This document shows positions 24,990 to 33,823 of a stretch of DNA of 41,557 bases, piece after piece. The stretch comes from Gemmatimonadaceae bacterium (GTDB taxonomy: Bacteria; Gemmatimonadota; Gemmatimonadetes; Gemmatimonadales; Gemmatimonadaceae), in the NCBI GenBank assembly GCA_025358925.1, contig JANYHT010000028.1, positions 1-41,557 on the forward strand, given 5' to 3'. The notes under the pieces are model-generated. The model worked only from the letters and a program-made list of their open reading frames with translations, made no database searches and had not been told where the DNA came from. Position numbers and translations under genes: made by a program. Position 1 is the stretch's first letter; each line of letters starts with the position of its first letter.

Positions 24990-25366
24990 CGTGCTCCCCC
25001 TTTGGCAGCCCCGAGTTTGACCGGCGTCGCGTCGCCCCACAGCCGTTCGAGCTGATAGAACTGACGCATCGTCGGGTGAAACACGTGCACCACGCAGTCG
25101 GTGTAGTCAAGCAATGCCCACCGACCTTGTGAAAGACCTTCCGTCATATTCGTAGACACGCCAGACTCGTGAAGCCCTGCCTGTACATAATTCGCTACGG
25201 CGCGCACGTGCGTGTCAGATGTAGCGGTAGCGATAACAAAGAAGTCGGTCATGTCCGTCACACCGCGCAGGTCCAATACCACAATGTCGGTGGCCTTGAG
25301 GTCGCTCGCCAATTCGGCGGCGAGGCGGGCGATCGGTTCTCCGGGGCTGGTGCGGCGTTCGGCCAT
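24986..25366 (-). CDS. rsfS: ribosome silencing factor RsfS
   Basis: RsfS binds ribosomal protein L14 and blocks subunit joining when nutrients are scarce. The 126-residue protein has the family core DIVVLDLRGVTDMTDFFVIATATSD, AVANYVQAGL, and the C-terminal GRWALLDYTDCVVHVFHPTMRQFYQLERLWGDA pattern (residues vary at the end). ATG 25366 (MAERRTSPGE) is preferred over an upstream in-frame start. Its stop overlaps the GTG of the peptidase/barrel gene (GTGA), an unexpected pairing, since rsfS more often neighbours nadD or rlmH. Confidence 0.94.
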   Translation of the reverse strand: MAERRTSPGEPIARLAAELASDLKATDIVVLDLRGVTDMTDFFVIATATSDTHVRAVANYVQAGLHESGVSTNMTEGLSQGRWALLDYTDCVVHVFHPTMRQFYQLERLWGDATPVKLGAAKGGAR

Positions 25367-25520
25367 TGCCTGAGGTTGAACGGACGGGATCGAAACGGAC
25401 GTGAACAGTGGTGCTACACGCCAGAACTGCCGGATGTTCACACAAAACTATCTCGTGCAAGTATGTGGCCTGCTTCGCCACGCACAACACCAATTCGCGT
25501 CCACCTGTCACAGAAAACGA

Positions 25521-25553
25521 CACGAGGCCGTCGCAAATGGCGACGGCCTCGTG
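25521..25553 (-). terminator. strong hairpin after rplI
   Basis: A 14-bp perfect stem, CACGAGGCCGTCGC against GCGACGGCCTCGTG, with a 5-base loop. It starts 31 bp after the rplI stop in the direction of transcription. On the minus strand it is followed by TCGTTTTCT, a short T-rich tail. It probably ends the rpsF-rplI operon. Confidence 0.8.
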
Positions 25554-25583
25554 GAACTGCAGTCCGGACTTCCGCCGAGACAC

Positions 25584-26027
25584 TTACTGCTTGATCACCC
25601 ACACCTTGATCTCGGGTTTCACATCGGCGTGCAACCGAACGCCAACGCGATAGACGCCGAGCGCCTTAATGGGTTCGTTGAGCTCGATCTGACGTTTCTC
25701 GACCTTGAAGCCCTGTGCTTCCAGCTGGTGCGCGATGTCAGCCGTGGTGACAGACCCAAACAACTTGCCTTCCTCACCCACTCGCGCCGCAAAGGTCACA
25801 GAGACTTCGCCAAGCTTTTCAGCAATTGACGACGCCGCCTCACGACGCTCGGACTCCAGCGCTTCAAGACGGTTTTTCTCGGCCGCGATGCGCTTGCGGT
25901 TGCCCGGCGTTGCTTCATAAGCAAAACCGCGCGGGAGAAGGAAATTACGAGCGTAGCCCGGCGACACGGCGACGATGTCACCCGGATGTCCCAGCTTGTC
26001 GATGGCGTTGCGCAGAATGACTTCCAT
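25584..26027 (-). CDS. rplI: 50S ribosomal protein L9
   Basis: L9 binds 23S rRNA and protrudes from the L1-stalk side of the large subunit. The 147-residue protein has the classic N-terminal rRNA-binding domain (MEVILRNAIDKLGHPGDIVAVSPGYARNF pattern, with FLLPRGFAYEAT), a long connecting helix (about 45-80) and a C-terminal domain (KLFGSVTTADIAHQL). The start is ATG 26027 with GGAG upstream. It is the last gene of the rpsF operon and is followed by the hairpin at 25521-25553. Confidence 0.97.
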   Translation of the reverse strand: MEVILRNAIDKLGHPGDIVAVSPGYARNFLLPRGFAYEATPGNRKRIAAEKNRLEALESERREAASSIAEKLGEVSVTFAARVGEEGKLFGSVTTADIAHQLEAQGFKVEKRQIELNEPIKALGVYRVGVRLHADVKPEIKVWVIKQ

Positions 26028-26049
26028 AAGAAACTCCGGGTCGAACCTG

Positions 26050-27198
26050 TTAGGGAAGCGACGTCGGTCGGCGTGTGCCGACACGGAAATCGCGCCATGT
26101 ATCGCCCAAGCCGAGCCCAAACGTTGTCGTCAAGACAATCGCCAGCACCCAGACCGGGCCGAGGAGCGGAATCAGAACCACTAATACGAGCAACGCGACC
26201 ATCGCGAATCGATCAGGGATCCACCACGTCAGCACACCGGCGCCCCGAAGAGCATACAGCGTACCGAAAAAACACACGAAATTGATGCCCGCCGCACGCC
26301 ACTCGGCGAATGTCGGCAGTACCAGCAGCGTGGCACCAACAATCAGGCCCCACACTAACTGATCGCTGAACCGAAGCTCGCGCAACGCCGCAATAGGAGG
26401 TCCGATTCGTACTCGCGAGAGCCGATGGTACGCGGCCCAACCCAACGCCAGCGCGAGCAATGACTCCAGCCCAAGTAACGCAGGCGCCAGCACGAGTAGC
26501 GCACCTTCACCTGATGAACGAAAGACTCTCGACGCACGGGAGGGTTCGGCGAGCGAAGTAATGAGCGACATCGCTCGATCCGCGCGACCTGCCGCCTCCG
26601 GCGCTGCCGTGGCGAACCGCTGCCACACCGCAGATTCGGTGCGACGATGCCAAGCGCCCATCGATCCATCGAGCCGATGTTGATACTCCGCACTGATCAT
26701 GCGCGCCGCGTCGTCGAACGTACCACCAGCCGATGGAGACCGCAGTGCGATGCCAGCAACCGTGACCACCACTGCCAACGCAACTGCCGCAAGTGCGCGC
26801 CCGAGAAACGGTCGCGCGTGCGTGGCCAAACAGACCAGACCAAACGACGCACTGAACACCAGCACCCAGCCACGAACGAATGCGCCATACCCTAAGGTCT
26901 CAAAGTGCGTGCCCCACACGGTCCAGCCGGACGCAGCAACCCACAAAAGCGCCAGCCAGACCTGGCCACCAACCCACCAGCCCACGACGGCGCAAGAGGC
27001 GATGGCGACAAACACGAGCAACGCAAATTGCTCGATCGGAAACAGCAATCGCAACAGCGCGGCGACTGGTGCAAACGTTGGCGGCCAGACCGGTGTCGCA
27101 GTGATCGCAAACATCAACACAAGCGCGAACACAAACCATCGCCAACCGCGCTCCCGCGGAGCAGTCGCGACGGAACCCGGCGCGACTGCCCCTGTCAT
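26050..27198 (-). CDS. DUF2232/YybS-like polytopic membrane protein
   Basis: A 382-residue protein with about eight membrane segments (for example WFVFALVLMFAITATPVW, FALLVFVAIASCAVVGWW, QLVWGLIVGATLLVLPTF, MVALLVLVVLIPLLGPVW) and a soluble segment at about 155-225. Its position between rpsR and rplI matches the YybS (DUF2232) family in Bacillus and other phyla, whose role is unknown; a transporter component is one suggestion. ATG 27198 starts one base after the rpsR stop, so expression is tied to the ribosomal genes. Confidence 0.75.
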   Translation of the reverse strand: MTGAVAPGSVATAPRERGWRWFVFALVLMFAITATPVWPPTFAPVAALLRLLFPIEQFALLVFVAIASCAVVGWWVGGQVWLALLWVAASGWTVWGTHFETLGYGAFVRGWVLVFSASFGLVCLATHARPFLGRALAAVALAVVVTVAGIALRSPSAGGTFDDAARMISAEYQHRLDGSMGAWHRRTESAVWQRFATAAPEAAGRADRAMSLITSLAEPSRASRVFRSSGEGALLVLAPALLGLESLLALALGWAAYHRLSRVRIGPPIAALRELRFSDQLVWGLIVGATLLVLPTFAEWRAAGINFVCFFGTLYALRGAGVLTWWIPDRFAMVALLVLVVLIPLLGPVWVLAIVLTTTFGLGLGDTWRDFRVGTRRPTSLP

Positions 27199-27199
27199 A

Positions 27200-27421
27200 T
27201 CAACCAGTCTGACCCTTGACGTACGGCAGCAACGCGAGGAAGCGCGCTTTCTTTACGGCACGAGACAACTGACGCTGATGACGCGCATCGACGCCGCTCA
27301 ACCGGCTCGGCAAAATCTTGCCGTAGTCCGTGATGAAACGGGCGAGGAGACGATCATCCTTATAATCCACATAGCGGATGCCTGCTTCGGTGATCGGGCA
27401 GGGCTTCTTCTGTCGGCGCAT
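27200..27421 (-). CDS. rpsR: 30S ribosomal protein S18
   Basis: S18 pairs with S6 on the small-subunit platform. The 73-residue protein is of normal length and has the family signatures [40 protein letters not shown] and [19 protein letters not shown] Cys at position 8 is the residue that binds zinc together with others in some lineages, but no four-Cys set is present. It begins two bases after the rpsF stop. There is no ssb between the two, unlike many operons of this type. Confidence 0.97.
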   Translation of the reverse strand: MRRQKKPCPITEAGIRYVDYKDDRLLARFITDYGKILPSRLSGVDARHQRQLSRAVKKARFLALLPYVKGQTG

Positions 27422-27423
27422 CT

Positions 27424-27816
27424 CTATTCCTCGTCGTCGTCGTCGTCATCGCTGCGACCACGGCGCAGCGCCATTTCTTCATCGCTCAACTTGGGCGCAC
27501 CAAGTTCGTGCTCGTGCAGCGTCACCATGTAGCGAATCACGCTACCGTCAAGCTTCAACGCGCGTTCGAACTCCGGCAGCACTTTCGGCTCGCAGGTGAA
27601 GTGCGTAATGATGTAATAACCGTTTTCATGGCGACCAATCTTGTACGCAAGCGCACGACGGCCCCAATGCTCAATTTCGGCGGGCTCTGCAAGGTTCAAG
27701 AGCGCCTGCACCTTCTCGAGCTTTTCTGCAATCGCGGTATCTTCGAGCGCAGTATCGTAGATGTATACCGCTTCGTACCGCCGCGATGTCTGGCGGCGGA
27801 TTTTGAGCTTGGTCAC
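27424..27816 (-). CDS. rpsF: 30S ribosomal protein S6
   Basis: A 130-residue ribosomal protein of the small-subunit platform. The core is [34 protein letters not shown] and [10 protein letters not shown]. An acidic C-terminal tail ends in six consecutive Asp residues, as in proteins whose S6 tail is extended. The start is GTG 27816, chosen because GGGAGG lies eight bases upstream. It opens the rpsF-rpsR-DUF2232-rplI operon. The leader carries hairpins that may serve S6:S18 feedback, though I cannot confirm this. Confidence 0.96.
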   Translation of the reverse strand: MTKLKIRRQTSRRYEAVYIYDTALEDTAIAEKLEKVQALLNLAEPAEIEHWGRRALAYKIGRHENGYYIITHFTCEPKVLPEFERALKLDGSVIRYMVTLHEHELGAPKLSDEEMALRRGRSDDDDDDEE

Positions 27817-27881
27817 TCGGCAATCCTCCCTATGGTCTGGTGTGCCCCCCGCAGTGCCGAGCCGCGGGAGGAGGGCTGCAA

Positions 27882-27898
27882 TTGGGGTAAATCCCCAA
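27882..27898 (-). promoter_or_regulatory. small hairpin in the rpsF upstream region
   Basis: TTGGGG and CCCCAA form a perfect 6-bp stem around a 5-base loop, about 65 bp before the rpsF start. A second possible stem, CCCGC with GCGGG, lies between it and rpsF. The 182-bp region between rpsF and the divergent SRAP gene must also hold both promoters, but no convincing -35/-10 pair stands out. Confidence 0.35.
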
Positions 27899-27998
27899 GG
27901 GCAGAGCCTTGAAGCATAGGCAGGCCGGTGAAGGGTGGCAAGTGATCAGGTCAGAGAATGCCCTTGCGGACTGGTCGTCACCTGACCAACTCCCACGT

Positions 27999-28688
27999 AT
28001 GTGTGGACGATACGGGTTTGGAAATCCGGCGCGCTTTGATGCGTTGCCGTTCGGTGTGGCGCTCCCGGCGCTGGCACCACGCTTCAATGTCTCTCCGTCG
28101 CAAACGGTGCCGCTGGTGGCGGAGGACCCGGAGCAGGGGCGCAACGTGCTCATGGCCAAGTGGGGTTTGGTCCCCTCGTGGGAAAACGACTCGCTCGTCG
28201 GCAATGGGCAAGCCAACGCACGCGGTGACACGGTGGCCACCAAGCCAATGTTTCGTGCCGCGTTCAAGGCACGCCGTGCCTTGATGCCGGCCGATCTGTT
28301 TTATGAATGGCAAGTCGTGCCAGGTCATAAAGGCAAGCATCCGTGGTGCATTCGGTTGCCGGATGACGAACCGTTTTCGTTTGGCGCCATTTGGGAGCAG
28401 TTTGATGCGCCGGACGATCCCACCGGCGAAGCGCTCGTGACGTGCGCGATCATTACGACGGAGCCAAATGAAGTCATGGCGACAATTCACCAGCGCATGC
28501 CATTGATCGTACCAACGAGCGCGTACGATGAATGGTTAGATCCGCAAACCAGCGTGCAACGCGCGCAGACGTTGATCAAACCGTACGCCGGCGTAATGCG
28601 TGCGTGGCGCGTGAGCTCATGGTTGAACGTCGCGCGCAATGATGGTCCGCAATGCATCGAGCCGTTGGACATGACCAACGGCGACTGA
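27999..28688 (+). CDS. SRAP-domain protein (YedK/HMCES type abasic-site shield)
   Basis: A 229-residue SOS-response-associated peptidase family protein. Such proteins covalently capture abasic sites in single-stranded DNA through Cys2. The start is ATG 27999, giving MCGRYGF with the catalytic Cys immediately after Met; earlier in-frame starts would bury it. Other active-site residues appear in NARGDTVATKP (Asn), LFYEWQ (Glu) and IHQRMPLIV (His). The sequence WGLVPSW near residue 60 is also typical. It is transcribed divergently from rpsF and ends three bases from the convergent DUF3108 gene. I noted no LexA-type box. Confidence 0.94.
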   Translation: MCGRYGFGNPARFDALPFGVALPALAPRFNVSPSQTVPLVAEDPEQGRNVLMAKWGLVPSWENDSLVGNGQANARGDTVATKPMFRAAFKARRALMPADLFYEWQVVPGHKGKHPWCIRLPDDEPFSFGAIWEQFDAPDDPTGEALVTCAIITTEPNEVMATIHQRMPLIVPTSAYDEWLDPQTSVQRAQTLIKPYAGVMRAWRVSSWLNVARNDGPQCIEPLDMTNGD

Positions 28689-28691
28689 CGC

Positions 28692-29504
28692 TTAGTGTAC
28701 GATTTTTGCGTTGTGCGAGCGGAGATACAAATTGAGCGAACCAAAGGACAGCTTGGATTTAAGCTGCACCATCACGCGCGCATCATCGTCCGTAACCCAA
28801 ATTTCTGCGTTGCCGTTTTCGCTAAATAAACCTTTGCTACGAAAGGTTGGCCTGAGCACCACACACTTAAATGTGCCAGCAGGCGTAGTAACCGTTTCGC
28901 GTCGTGCAACCAGAATTTTGACGGGATTGGCTTCTGGATTAAAGTAGCGCGAGAACGAATACGTTTTGCCGACCTCAAGCGACAATGTACGCACGAAATA
29001 CAGAAACGAACCATCGTCCAGCGGGTCAGCAACAGTAGGCATTTCTGGTTCTTGGTTTTGCTGATACATGCCGCGCTCGGGAAAGATTTCATAGTGACGT
29101 TTGGGCTTGTACCCGCCTTCTTCGATGTCCTGAAAAAAGCGACGCGAGGTTAGCGTCGTCACATCAAACCATGACTCGTAACGATCATTGACGCGGAAAA
29201 ACGGAATGCTGCCCGACACACGAAACATGGTGTGCCACGACGCCTTGCCGCGCACATCCGTGATGTCCACGACTTCCATGCTCCCGCTACCAACCTTGAG
29301 GGAGCTAAACTTCACGTCGTACTCAAGTTTTTCGCCGACGAAAAACGGCACCTTCATTGCGTCAGATGGCAGTACTGCGGACGAAGTGGCCGCCACGTAC
29401 GCACTCGCGGTTTGCGCAACCAACAAGCGGCGCGGCGCAGCTGTGAGCAGCGTCACCGCGATCAAAGCGCCGAATGGCGCACGCGCAAATCGAATAGAAA
29501 GCAT
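28692..29504 (-). CDS. DUF3108 exported protein
   Basis: A 270-residue protein with an N-terminal signal or anchor (FGALIAVTLLTAAPRRLLVAQT). The body matches the DUF3108 pattern: FFVGEKLEYDVKFSSLKVGSG, FRVNDRYESWFDVTTLTS, KRHYEIF, DDGSFLYFVRTL, ETVTTPAGTFKCVVLRP and AEIWVTDDDARVMVQLKSKL. The family is periplasmic, rich in beta-strands and of unknown biochemical role. The start is ATG 29504; an earlier in-frame codon would overlap the ychF stop. It is the last gene of the prs-ychF leftward run. Confidence 0.8.
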   Translation of the reverse strand: MLSIRFARAPFGALIAVTLLTAAPRRLLVAQTASAYVAATSSAVLPSDAMKVPFFVGEKLEYDVKFSSLKVGSGSMEVVDITDVRGKASWHTMFRVSGSIPFFRVNDRYESWFDVTTLTSRRFFQDIEEGGYKPKRHYEIFPERGMYQQNQEPEMPTVADPLDDGSFLYFVRTLSLEVGKTYSFSRYFNPEANPVKILVARRETVTTPAGTFKCVVLRPTFRSKGLFSENGNAEIWVTDDDARVMVQLKSKLSFGSLNLYLRSHNAKIVH

Positions 29505-29539
29505 CACAAAAGCCCGTACCCCGCCACCGCCGAAAAGTG

Positions 29540-30640
29540 TCAAACGTTGAAGCGAAACAGCAGCACGTCGCCGTCGTGCACGACATACTCCTTGCCCTCA
29601 GACCGCACCGCACCCTTTTCGCGAGCCAATTTCCAACCGCGATGGGCGATGAAATCCACAAACGACGCGGTCTCCGCGCGAATAAATCCCTTCTCGAAAT
29701 CGGTATGAATCACACCGGCGGCCATCGGCGCGGTGTCACCGCGATGAATGGTCCACGCGCGTACTTCTTGCTCGCCGGCGGTGAAATATGTCTGCAATCC
29801 GAGCAGGTGGTAGCCCGCCAGAATAAGCCGGTCAAGCCCGGCTGTTTCGATGCCGAGCGAGGCGAGAAATTCCGCACGCTCGTCGGGTGGCAATTCAGAA
29901 AGTTCAGCTTCGATTTTTGCAGAAAACGGTACAACCTCGGCATGCTCACCACTGGCCGCCACGGCCGCACGTAACGCGACGAGATACTTGCCTTCCACGC
30001 CGGACAGTTCGTCTTCCGTGACGTTGGCGGCGTAGAGCACCGGCTTGGCGGTGAGCAACAACATGCCGGCGAGTTGCGCGAGATGGTCTTTGCTCAGGCC
30101 AGCGCGCCACAACGGAGTGCCAGCAGAGAGCGCCGTGTTGGCGGCTTCGAGTGCGGGTAATTCTGCGACGGCTTCTTTGTCGGCAGCACGCGCCGCGCGC
30201 TTCACTTTATCGAGACGTTTTTCGACGGTGGCAAGATCGCTCAACGCGAGTTCGAGTTCGATAATTTCCTTATCGCGGGCGGGGTCGGGTGAACCCATCA
30301 CGTGCGTCACATCGGGATCTTCGAAGCAGCGCACCACATGCACGATAGCATCGGTTTCGCGGATGTTTTGCAAAAACTTGTTGCCGAGTCCTTCGCCTTG
30401 TGATGCGCCCGCGACTAAGCCCGCGATATCGACGAACTGCACAACCGCAGGCACCGTGCGCTTTGGAAGCACCACTTCCGCCAGTTTCGTGAGGCGATCG
30501 TCTGGAACTTCGACCATGCCAACGTTGGGTTCTACGGTACAGAACGGATAATTCGCCGCTTCGGCCTTCGCGGACGTGAGTGCGTTAAAAAGCGTAGACT
30601 TGCCAACGTTAGGAAGACCGACGATACCAAGACGGAGCAT
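29540..30640 (-). CDS. ychF: ribosome-binding ATPase YchF
   Basis: An Obg-family P-loop protein that prefers ATP and associates with ribosomes. The 366-residue length is normal. The G1 motif is GLPNVGKSTLFNALT, followed by FCTVEPNVG, the G3-like DIAGLVAGASQGEGLGN, NVTEDEL, where the usual NKxD is altered as in all YchF, and a C-terminal TGS domain (LQTYFTAGEQEVRAWTI, AAGVIHTDFEKGFIRAE). The ATG 30640 start is unambiguous (MLRLGIVGLPNVG). Confidence 0.97.
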   Translation of the reverse strand: MLRLGIVGLPNVGKSTLFNALTSAKAEAANYPFCTVEPNVGMVEVPDDRLTKLAEVVLPKRTVPAVVQFVDIAGLVAGASQGEGLGNKFLQNIRETDAIVHVVRCFEDPDVTHVMGSPDPARDKEIIELELALSDLATVEKRLDKVKRAARAADKEAVAELPALEAANTALSAGTPLWRAGLSKDHLAQLAGMLLLTAKPVLYAANVTEDELSGVEGKYLVALRAAVAASGEHAEVVPFSAKIEAELSELPPDERAEFLASLGIETAGLDRLILAGYHLLGLQTYFTAGEQEVRAWTIHRGDTAPMAAGVIHTDFEKGFIRAETASFVDFIAHRGWKLAREKGAVRSEGKEYVVHDGDVLLFRFNV

Positions 30641-30702
30641 ATGGCTGTTGAGAGATGGAAAGAATGCAGCAATCTAGCGAGGAGTTCTTACACCTCGTTC
30701 GA

Positions 30703-32421
30703 CTACTGCTGACAAACGCCTTTGGGGTCGGGCTTCGGTTGATCAACCACGATCCGATGATCGAGATTGCTCACCGTTACCACGGCATCGGACACAAACT
30801 TTGCGATGCGCGCCATGTGCGGATAGTCGATATACTGCGGCTCGTCCGTGAGTTGATGATAATCCGAGTGGCCACCGGTTGTGAAAAAGGCAATCGGAAT
30901 TCCGTAGCGGGCGTACTCATAGTGATCGCTCCGGCAATAGATGTTCATCGGATGACCGTTCGCATCAAGCGCGTAATCAAACGTGAAATTGTGCTTGCCG
31001 ACGGTATTCACTTTCTCGATGACGTCGCCGAGTTCGGAGGACAGTCGACGCGAGCCAATGATTTGCAAATAATCAGTCGAGCCGTGCAAGACAGCGCCAT
31101 CCTTCGTTGCGCCTGTGACATCCCATACGTTGCCACGCCCGACCATGTCCATGTTGAGCTGGGCAACAATCGAATCACGCGGTACCGTGGGATGGTCGGT
31201 GAAGTACTCTGAGCCCCACAGTCCCTTCTCTTCACCAACATGCCACACAAACAATGTTGAGCGCTTGGGTTTGATCTTGAGTGACGACAAGTACTGCGCA
31301 ATTTCGAGCACAGATACCGAACCGGAGCCGTCGTCATCGGCGCCGTTAAACGTGGAATCCATGCGTGTGGGATGCGTCTTGCGAAACTCCGTGAGCTCTG
31401 CGTTGATCTGCGTTTGTTGCTCGGCGGTTGCGCGTTTGCCACCGTCTTCCGCACCACCGGGGCGCACGATATGCGTCATGATACGCATCGAATCGTGGTC
31501 GAATGCCTTGGGGCTCATGCCGACGTGATCGTTGTGCGCGCCGACCGCGACGTACTGCGTTTTAAGCTTTGCGTCACTACCTGGCAGCAGTGCAATCACG
31601 TTGCGCGCCGGATACGGAATGGGCGCGGTGGTGATGATCGCGTTGACGGAGGCCTTAGTGCCAGCGTCACCGAGCGCGAGTTCGGCAAGAGGCTTTGTAA
31701 AAAGTTTGTTTACTGCCGCGTCGGAGACAAAGATGCGTGTGGCGCCCGCATTCCCTTCGTCGCGGAACATGGTCGAGCCACGCAAAAAACCGACGAGATT
31801 GGGCATGATTTGCGCTGGCAACAGCAATACCACACCCGCGGCCGTTGCCGGTGCAAGCGGCACTGCGCCCATGGTGCGGTTGATCGCGGCGTTCGTGCGC
31901 GGTACGCCCAGCACGACCAACTTTCCTGCCGCTTGATCGTCGGAAAGTTTCACGGAATCGCCAACGAGGCCGCCATACACCACGTCAAGGTTTTCTTTGT
32001 TGAGTGTGCTCGTGCCGTTCGGGAACCACTCGGTGCCGAACGCGAGCGACATGCCACCAACAATGAATGACGACAGCGGATCTGTCGTGCGCGTTTTGAG
32101 TGGGAGCGTTTGAAAAAACGTACCGTTTTCTCCAGCGGGTTGCAGCCCCATGCGCTTCACTTCAGCGCCGATATAGTCGGTGCCCATCGTGTTGCCCTTC
32201 GTACCGGCGTCGCGCCCCATCATTGAATCGTCGGCAAAGATATAGAGCCGAGTCATCAGGTCTTCGGCGGTGATGGCCGATTTTGTAGACTGTGGTGCGT
32301 GCTTTAGTGGGAGCGTTGTTGCGGGTGCGGCCACAACGGGGACGGCCGCGGGTTTGGGTGCGTCCTGCGCGAACAGTAGCGCGGGTAGAAGCGTTGTCGC
32401 GGTGAAGAGAGCACAGCGCAT
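30703..32421 (-). CDS. secreted M28-family metallopeptidase
   Basis: A 572-residue exported aminopeptidase-type enzyme. The signal peptide is MRCALFTATTLLPALLFAQ. A PA-like insert lies at about 140-265. The di-zinc catalytic domain follows: VAVGAHNDHVG (His), GADDDGSGS (bridging Asp), HVGEEKGLWGS (Glu pair), NMDMVGR (Asp) and YCRSDHYEY (His). The family removes N-terminal amino acids from peptides; substrate preference cannot be told. It sits between pth and ychF, breaking the usual pth-ychF adjacency. Confidence 0.92.
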   Translation of the reverse strand: MRCALFTATTLLPALLFAQDAPKPAAVPVVAAPATTLPLKHAPQSTKSAITAEDLMTRLYIFADDSMMGRDAGTKGNTMGTDYIGAEVKRMGLQPAGENGTFFQTLPLKTRTTDPLSSFIVGGMSLAFGTEWFPNGTSTLNKENLDVVYGGLVGDSVKLSDDQAAGKLVVLGVPRTNAAINRTMGAVPLAPATAAGVVLLLPAQIMPNLVGFLRGSTMFRDEGNAGATRIFVSDAAVNKLFTKPLAELALGDAGTKASVNAIITTAPIPYPARNVIALLPGSDAKLKTQYVAVGAHNDHVGMSPKAFDHDSMRIMTHIVRPGGAEDGGKRATAEQQTQINAELTEFRKTHPTRMDSTFNGADDDGSGSVSVLEIAQYLSSLKIKPKRSTLFVWHVGEEKGLWGSEYFTDHPTVPRDSIVAQLNMDMVGRGNVWDVTGATKDGAVLHGSTDYLQIIGSRRLSSELGDVIEKVNTVGKHNFTFDYALDANGHPMNIYCRSDHYEYARYGIPIAFFTTGGHSDYHQLTDEPQYIDYPHMARIAKFVSDAVVTVSNLDHRIVVDQPKPDPKGVCQQ

Positions 32422-32466
32422 AAGAGGTAGTGATGTTGAGTAAATGATTGGACCCGATCGTGCGAT

Positions 32467-33039
32467 CTACCGACCCATCGTGCTCACGGCTTTTTCGGTG
32501 CCGTCTGTGACCCACAGTGCTGCGGCTTGCTCCAGTCGCGCGTACAAACTTTCTACGGTATCTCGTTCGTCGCGCGGCATCGTGTGCAATACAAAATCGG
32601 CAAGATCGCCAATCTGTCGACGTTCGTCGGTGGGTTTGATACCAATGCGCAAACGCGGATAGGTCGGTGACTTGAGCTGTGCTTCCACGCTCTTGAGGCC
32701 GTTGTGTCCACCGGCGCTGCCAAATGCACGCAGCCGATACTCGCCGACCGGAACGGCAACTTCATCAACGATCACCAACAAATCTTGCGCGGGCACAAAT
32801 CCTTCGCGCTTGAGGAAGGGTCGTAACGCCGCACCGCTCAGGTTCATGAACGTTTGCGGTTTGACGAGCCGCACTTTTTTCATGCCCACCACACCGGTTG
32901 CCGTGAAACTCTCGCCATCTTTGCGCCACGCATCGCAGTGCCATGCGCGTGCGAGATGATCGACGAGCCACCACCCTACGTTGTGCCGGGTGTGTTCGTA
33001 TTCGCGACCGGGATTGCCCAGTCCAACAATGATTTTCAT
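32467..33039 (-). CDS. pth: peptidyl-tRNA hydrolase
   Basis: Pth releases tRNA from prematurely dropped peptidyl-tRNA. The 190-residue protein carries the signatures KIIVGLGNPGREYEHTRHNVGWW (His of the catalytic pair in TRHN), KPQTFMNLSGAAL, VIVDEVAVPVGEYRLRAFGS and GGHNGLKSVEAQL. ATG 33039 is supported by family alignment; the longer frame upstream is not. It follows rplY, its common partner. Confidence 0.96.
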   Translation of the reverse strand: MKIIVGLGNPGREYEHTRHNVGWWLVDHLARAWHCDAWRKDGESFTATGVVGMKKVRLVKPQTFMNLSGAALRPFLKREGFVPAQDLLVIVDEVAVPVGEYRLRAFGSAGGHNGLKSVEAQLKSPTYPRLRIGIKPTDERRQIGDLADFVLHTMPRDERDTVESLYARLEQAAALWVTDGTEKAVSTMGR

Positions 33040-33132
33040 ACGGGGAAGACGAGCGGGGCGCGGAACACGCCAACGTGGAGTGACCATCGTTGATATGCCC
33101 TGCGCCCCGACGTGAACAAGAGGTGAGTGCGC

Positions 33133-33771
33133 TTACTTCTCGTCGTCCGCCTTGACTTTGCGAATGACTTCAGGCTCCGCAATGCTGCTTTCGGCCGTCG
33201 CCGCTTCGATGCTCGCACGGGATTGACCAACTACGCAGATGGTCGAACCCGGATCGTCGAGCACCTTGACGCCCGCAGGCAACACGAGGTCGGCAACGTG
33301 CAACGACTTGCCCACCTTGAGGTGCGAGACGTCCACATCGATGTGGTTCGGAATGCTGGCCGGATCGACGGCGATGTGCAATTGATGCAACACTTGATCG
33401 AGGATGCCGCCTTCCGAGCGCACGCCATCGGGAATACCGACAAACACGATGGGGCAGTACATGCTGATCGTTTCGCCGACTACCAGCTCTTGGAAGTCGA
33501 TGTGCATGATCATCTTTTTGTACGGATGACGCTGAATTTCGCGGATGAGCGTGCGCGACACTTTGCCCGCGATGTCGAGTTCGATGACGGTACTGCCCGT
33601 CGCGATACGCGTGAGCAACTTGTCAGTCTCGCGCGCATTCACCGTGAGCGACATCGGCTCACGACCGTGCCCGTAGATCACACTCGGAATGTTGCCGGCT
33701 TGACGAATTTTACGTGCGGCGCCTTTGCCGTTTTCTTCGCGAATGGTGGCGCTGAGTGATGCGGTGGACAT
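33133..33771 (-). CDS. rplY: 50S ribosomal protein L25/general stress protein Ctc
   Basis: A 212-residue Ctc-type L25 that binds 5S rRNA. The N-terminal L25 domain (about 1-92) has ATIREENGKGAARKIRQAGN, PSVIYGHGREP and HIDFQELVVGE. The C-terminal TL5-like domain has PIVFVGIPDGVRSEGGILDQ, the expected VLHQLHIA, PNHIDVDVSHLKVGKSLHVAD and a charged tail. It lies between prs and pth, a very common arrangement. Confidence 0.95.
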   Translation of the reverse strand: MSTASLSATIREENGKGAARKIRQAGNIPSVIYGHGREPMSLTVNARETDKLLTRIATGSTVIELDIAGKVSRTLIREIQRHPYKKMIMHIDFQELVVGETISMYCPIVFVGIPDGVRSEGGILDQVLHQLHIAVDPASIPNHIDVDVSHLKVGKSLHVADLVLPAGVKVLDDPGSTICVVGQSRASIEAATAESSIAEPEVIRKVKADDEK

Positions 33772-33800
33772 AGGAGAGGGACTAGGGGTAGGGAATAGGG

Positions 33801-33823
33801 AATAGGGAGTGGTAGTCCCTATT
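33801..33823 (-). terminator. hairpin overlapping the prs stop codon, with GGGAATA repeats
   Basis: AATAGGGA and TCCCTATT form an 8-bp perfect stem around a 7-base loop. The stem includes the prs stop codon (TAG, 33821-33819). Extra tandem GGGAATA-type units follow to about 33787, so alternative stems are possible. It lies between prs and rplY and may attenuate transcription between them. There is no T-run. Confidence 0.5.

Noticed and set aside
30655-31212. Plus-strand open frame opposite the M28 peptidase
   Set aside because: The minus-strand gene carries every zinc ligand of the family; the plus-strand frame is a shadow.
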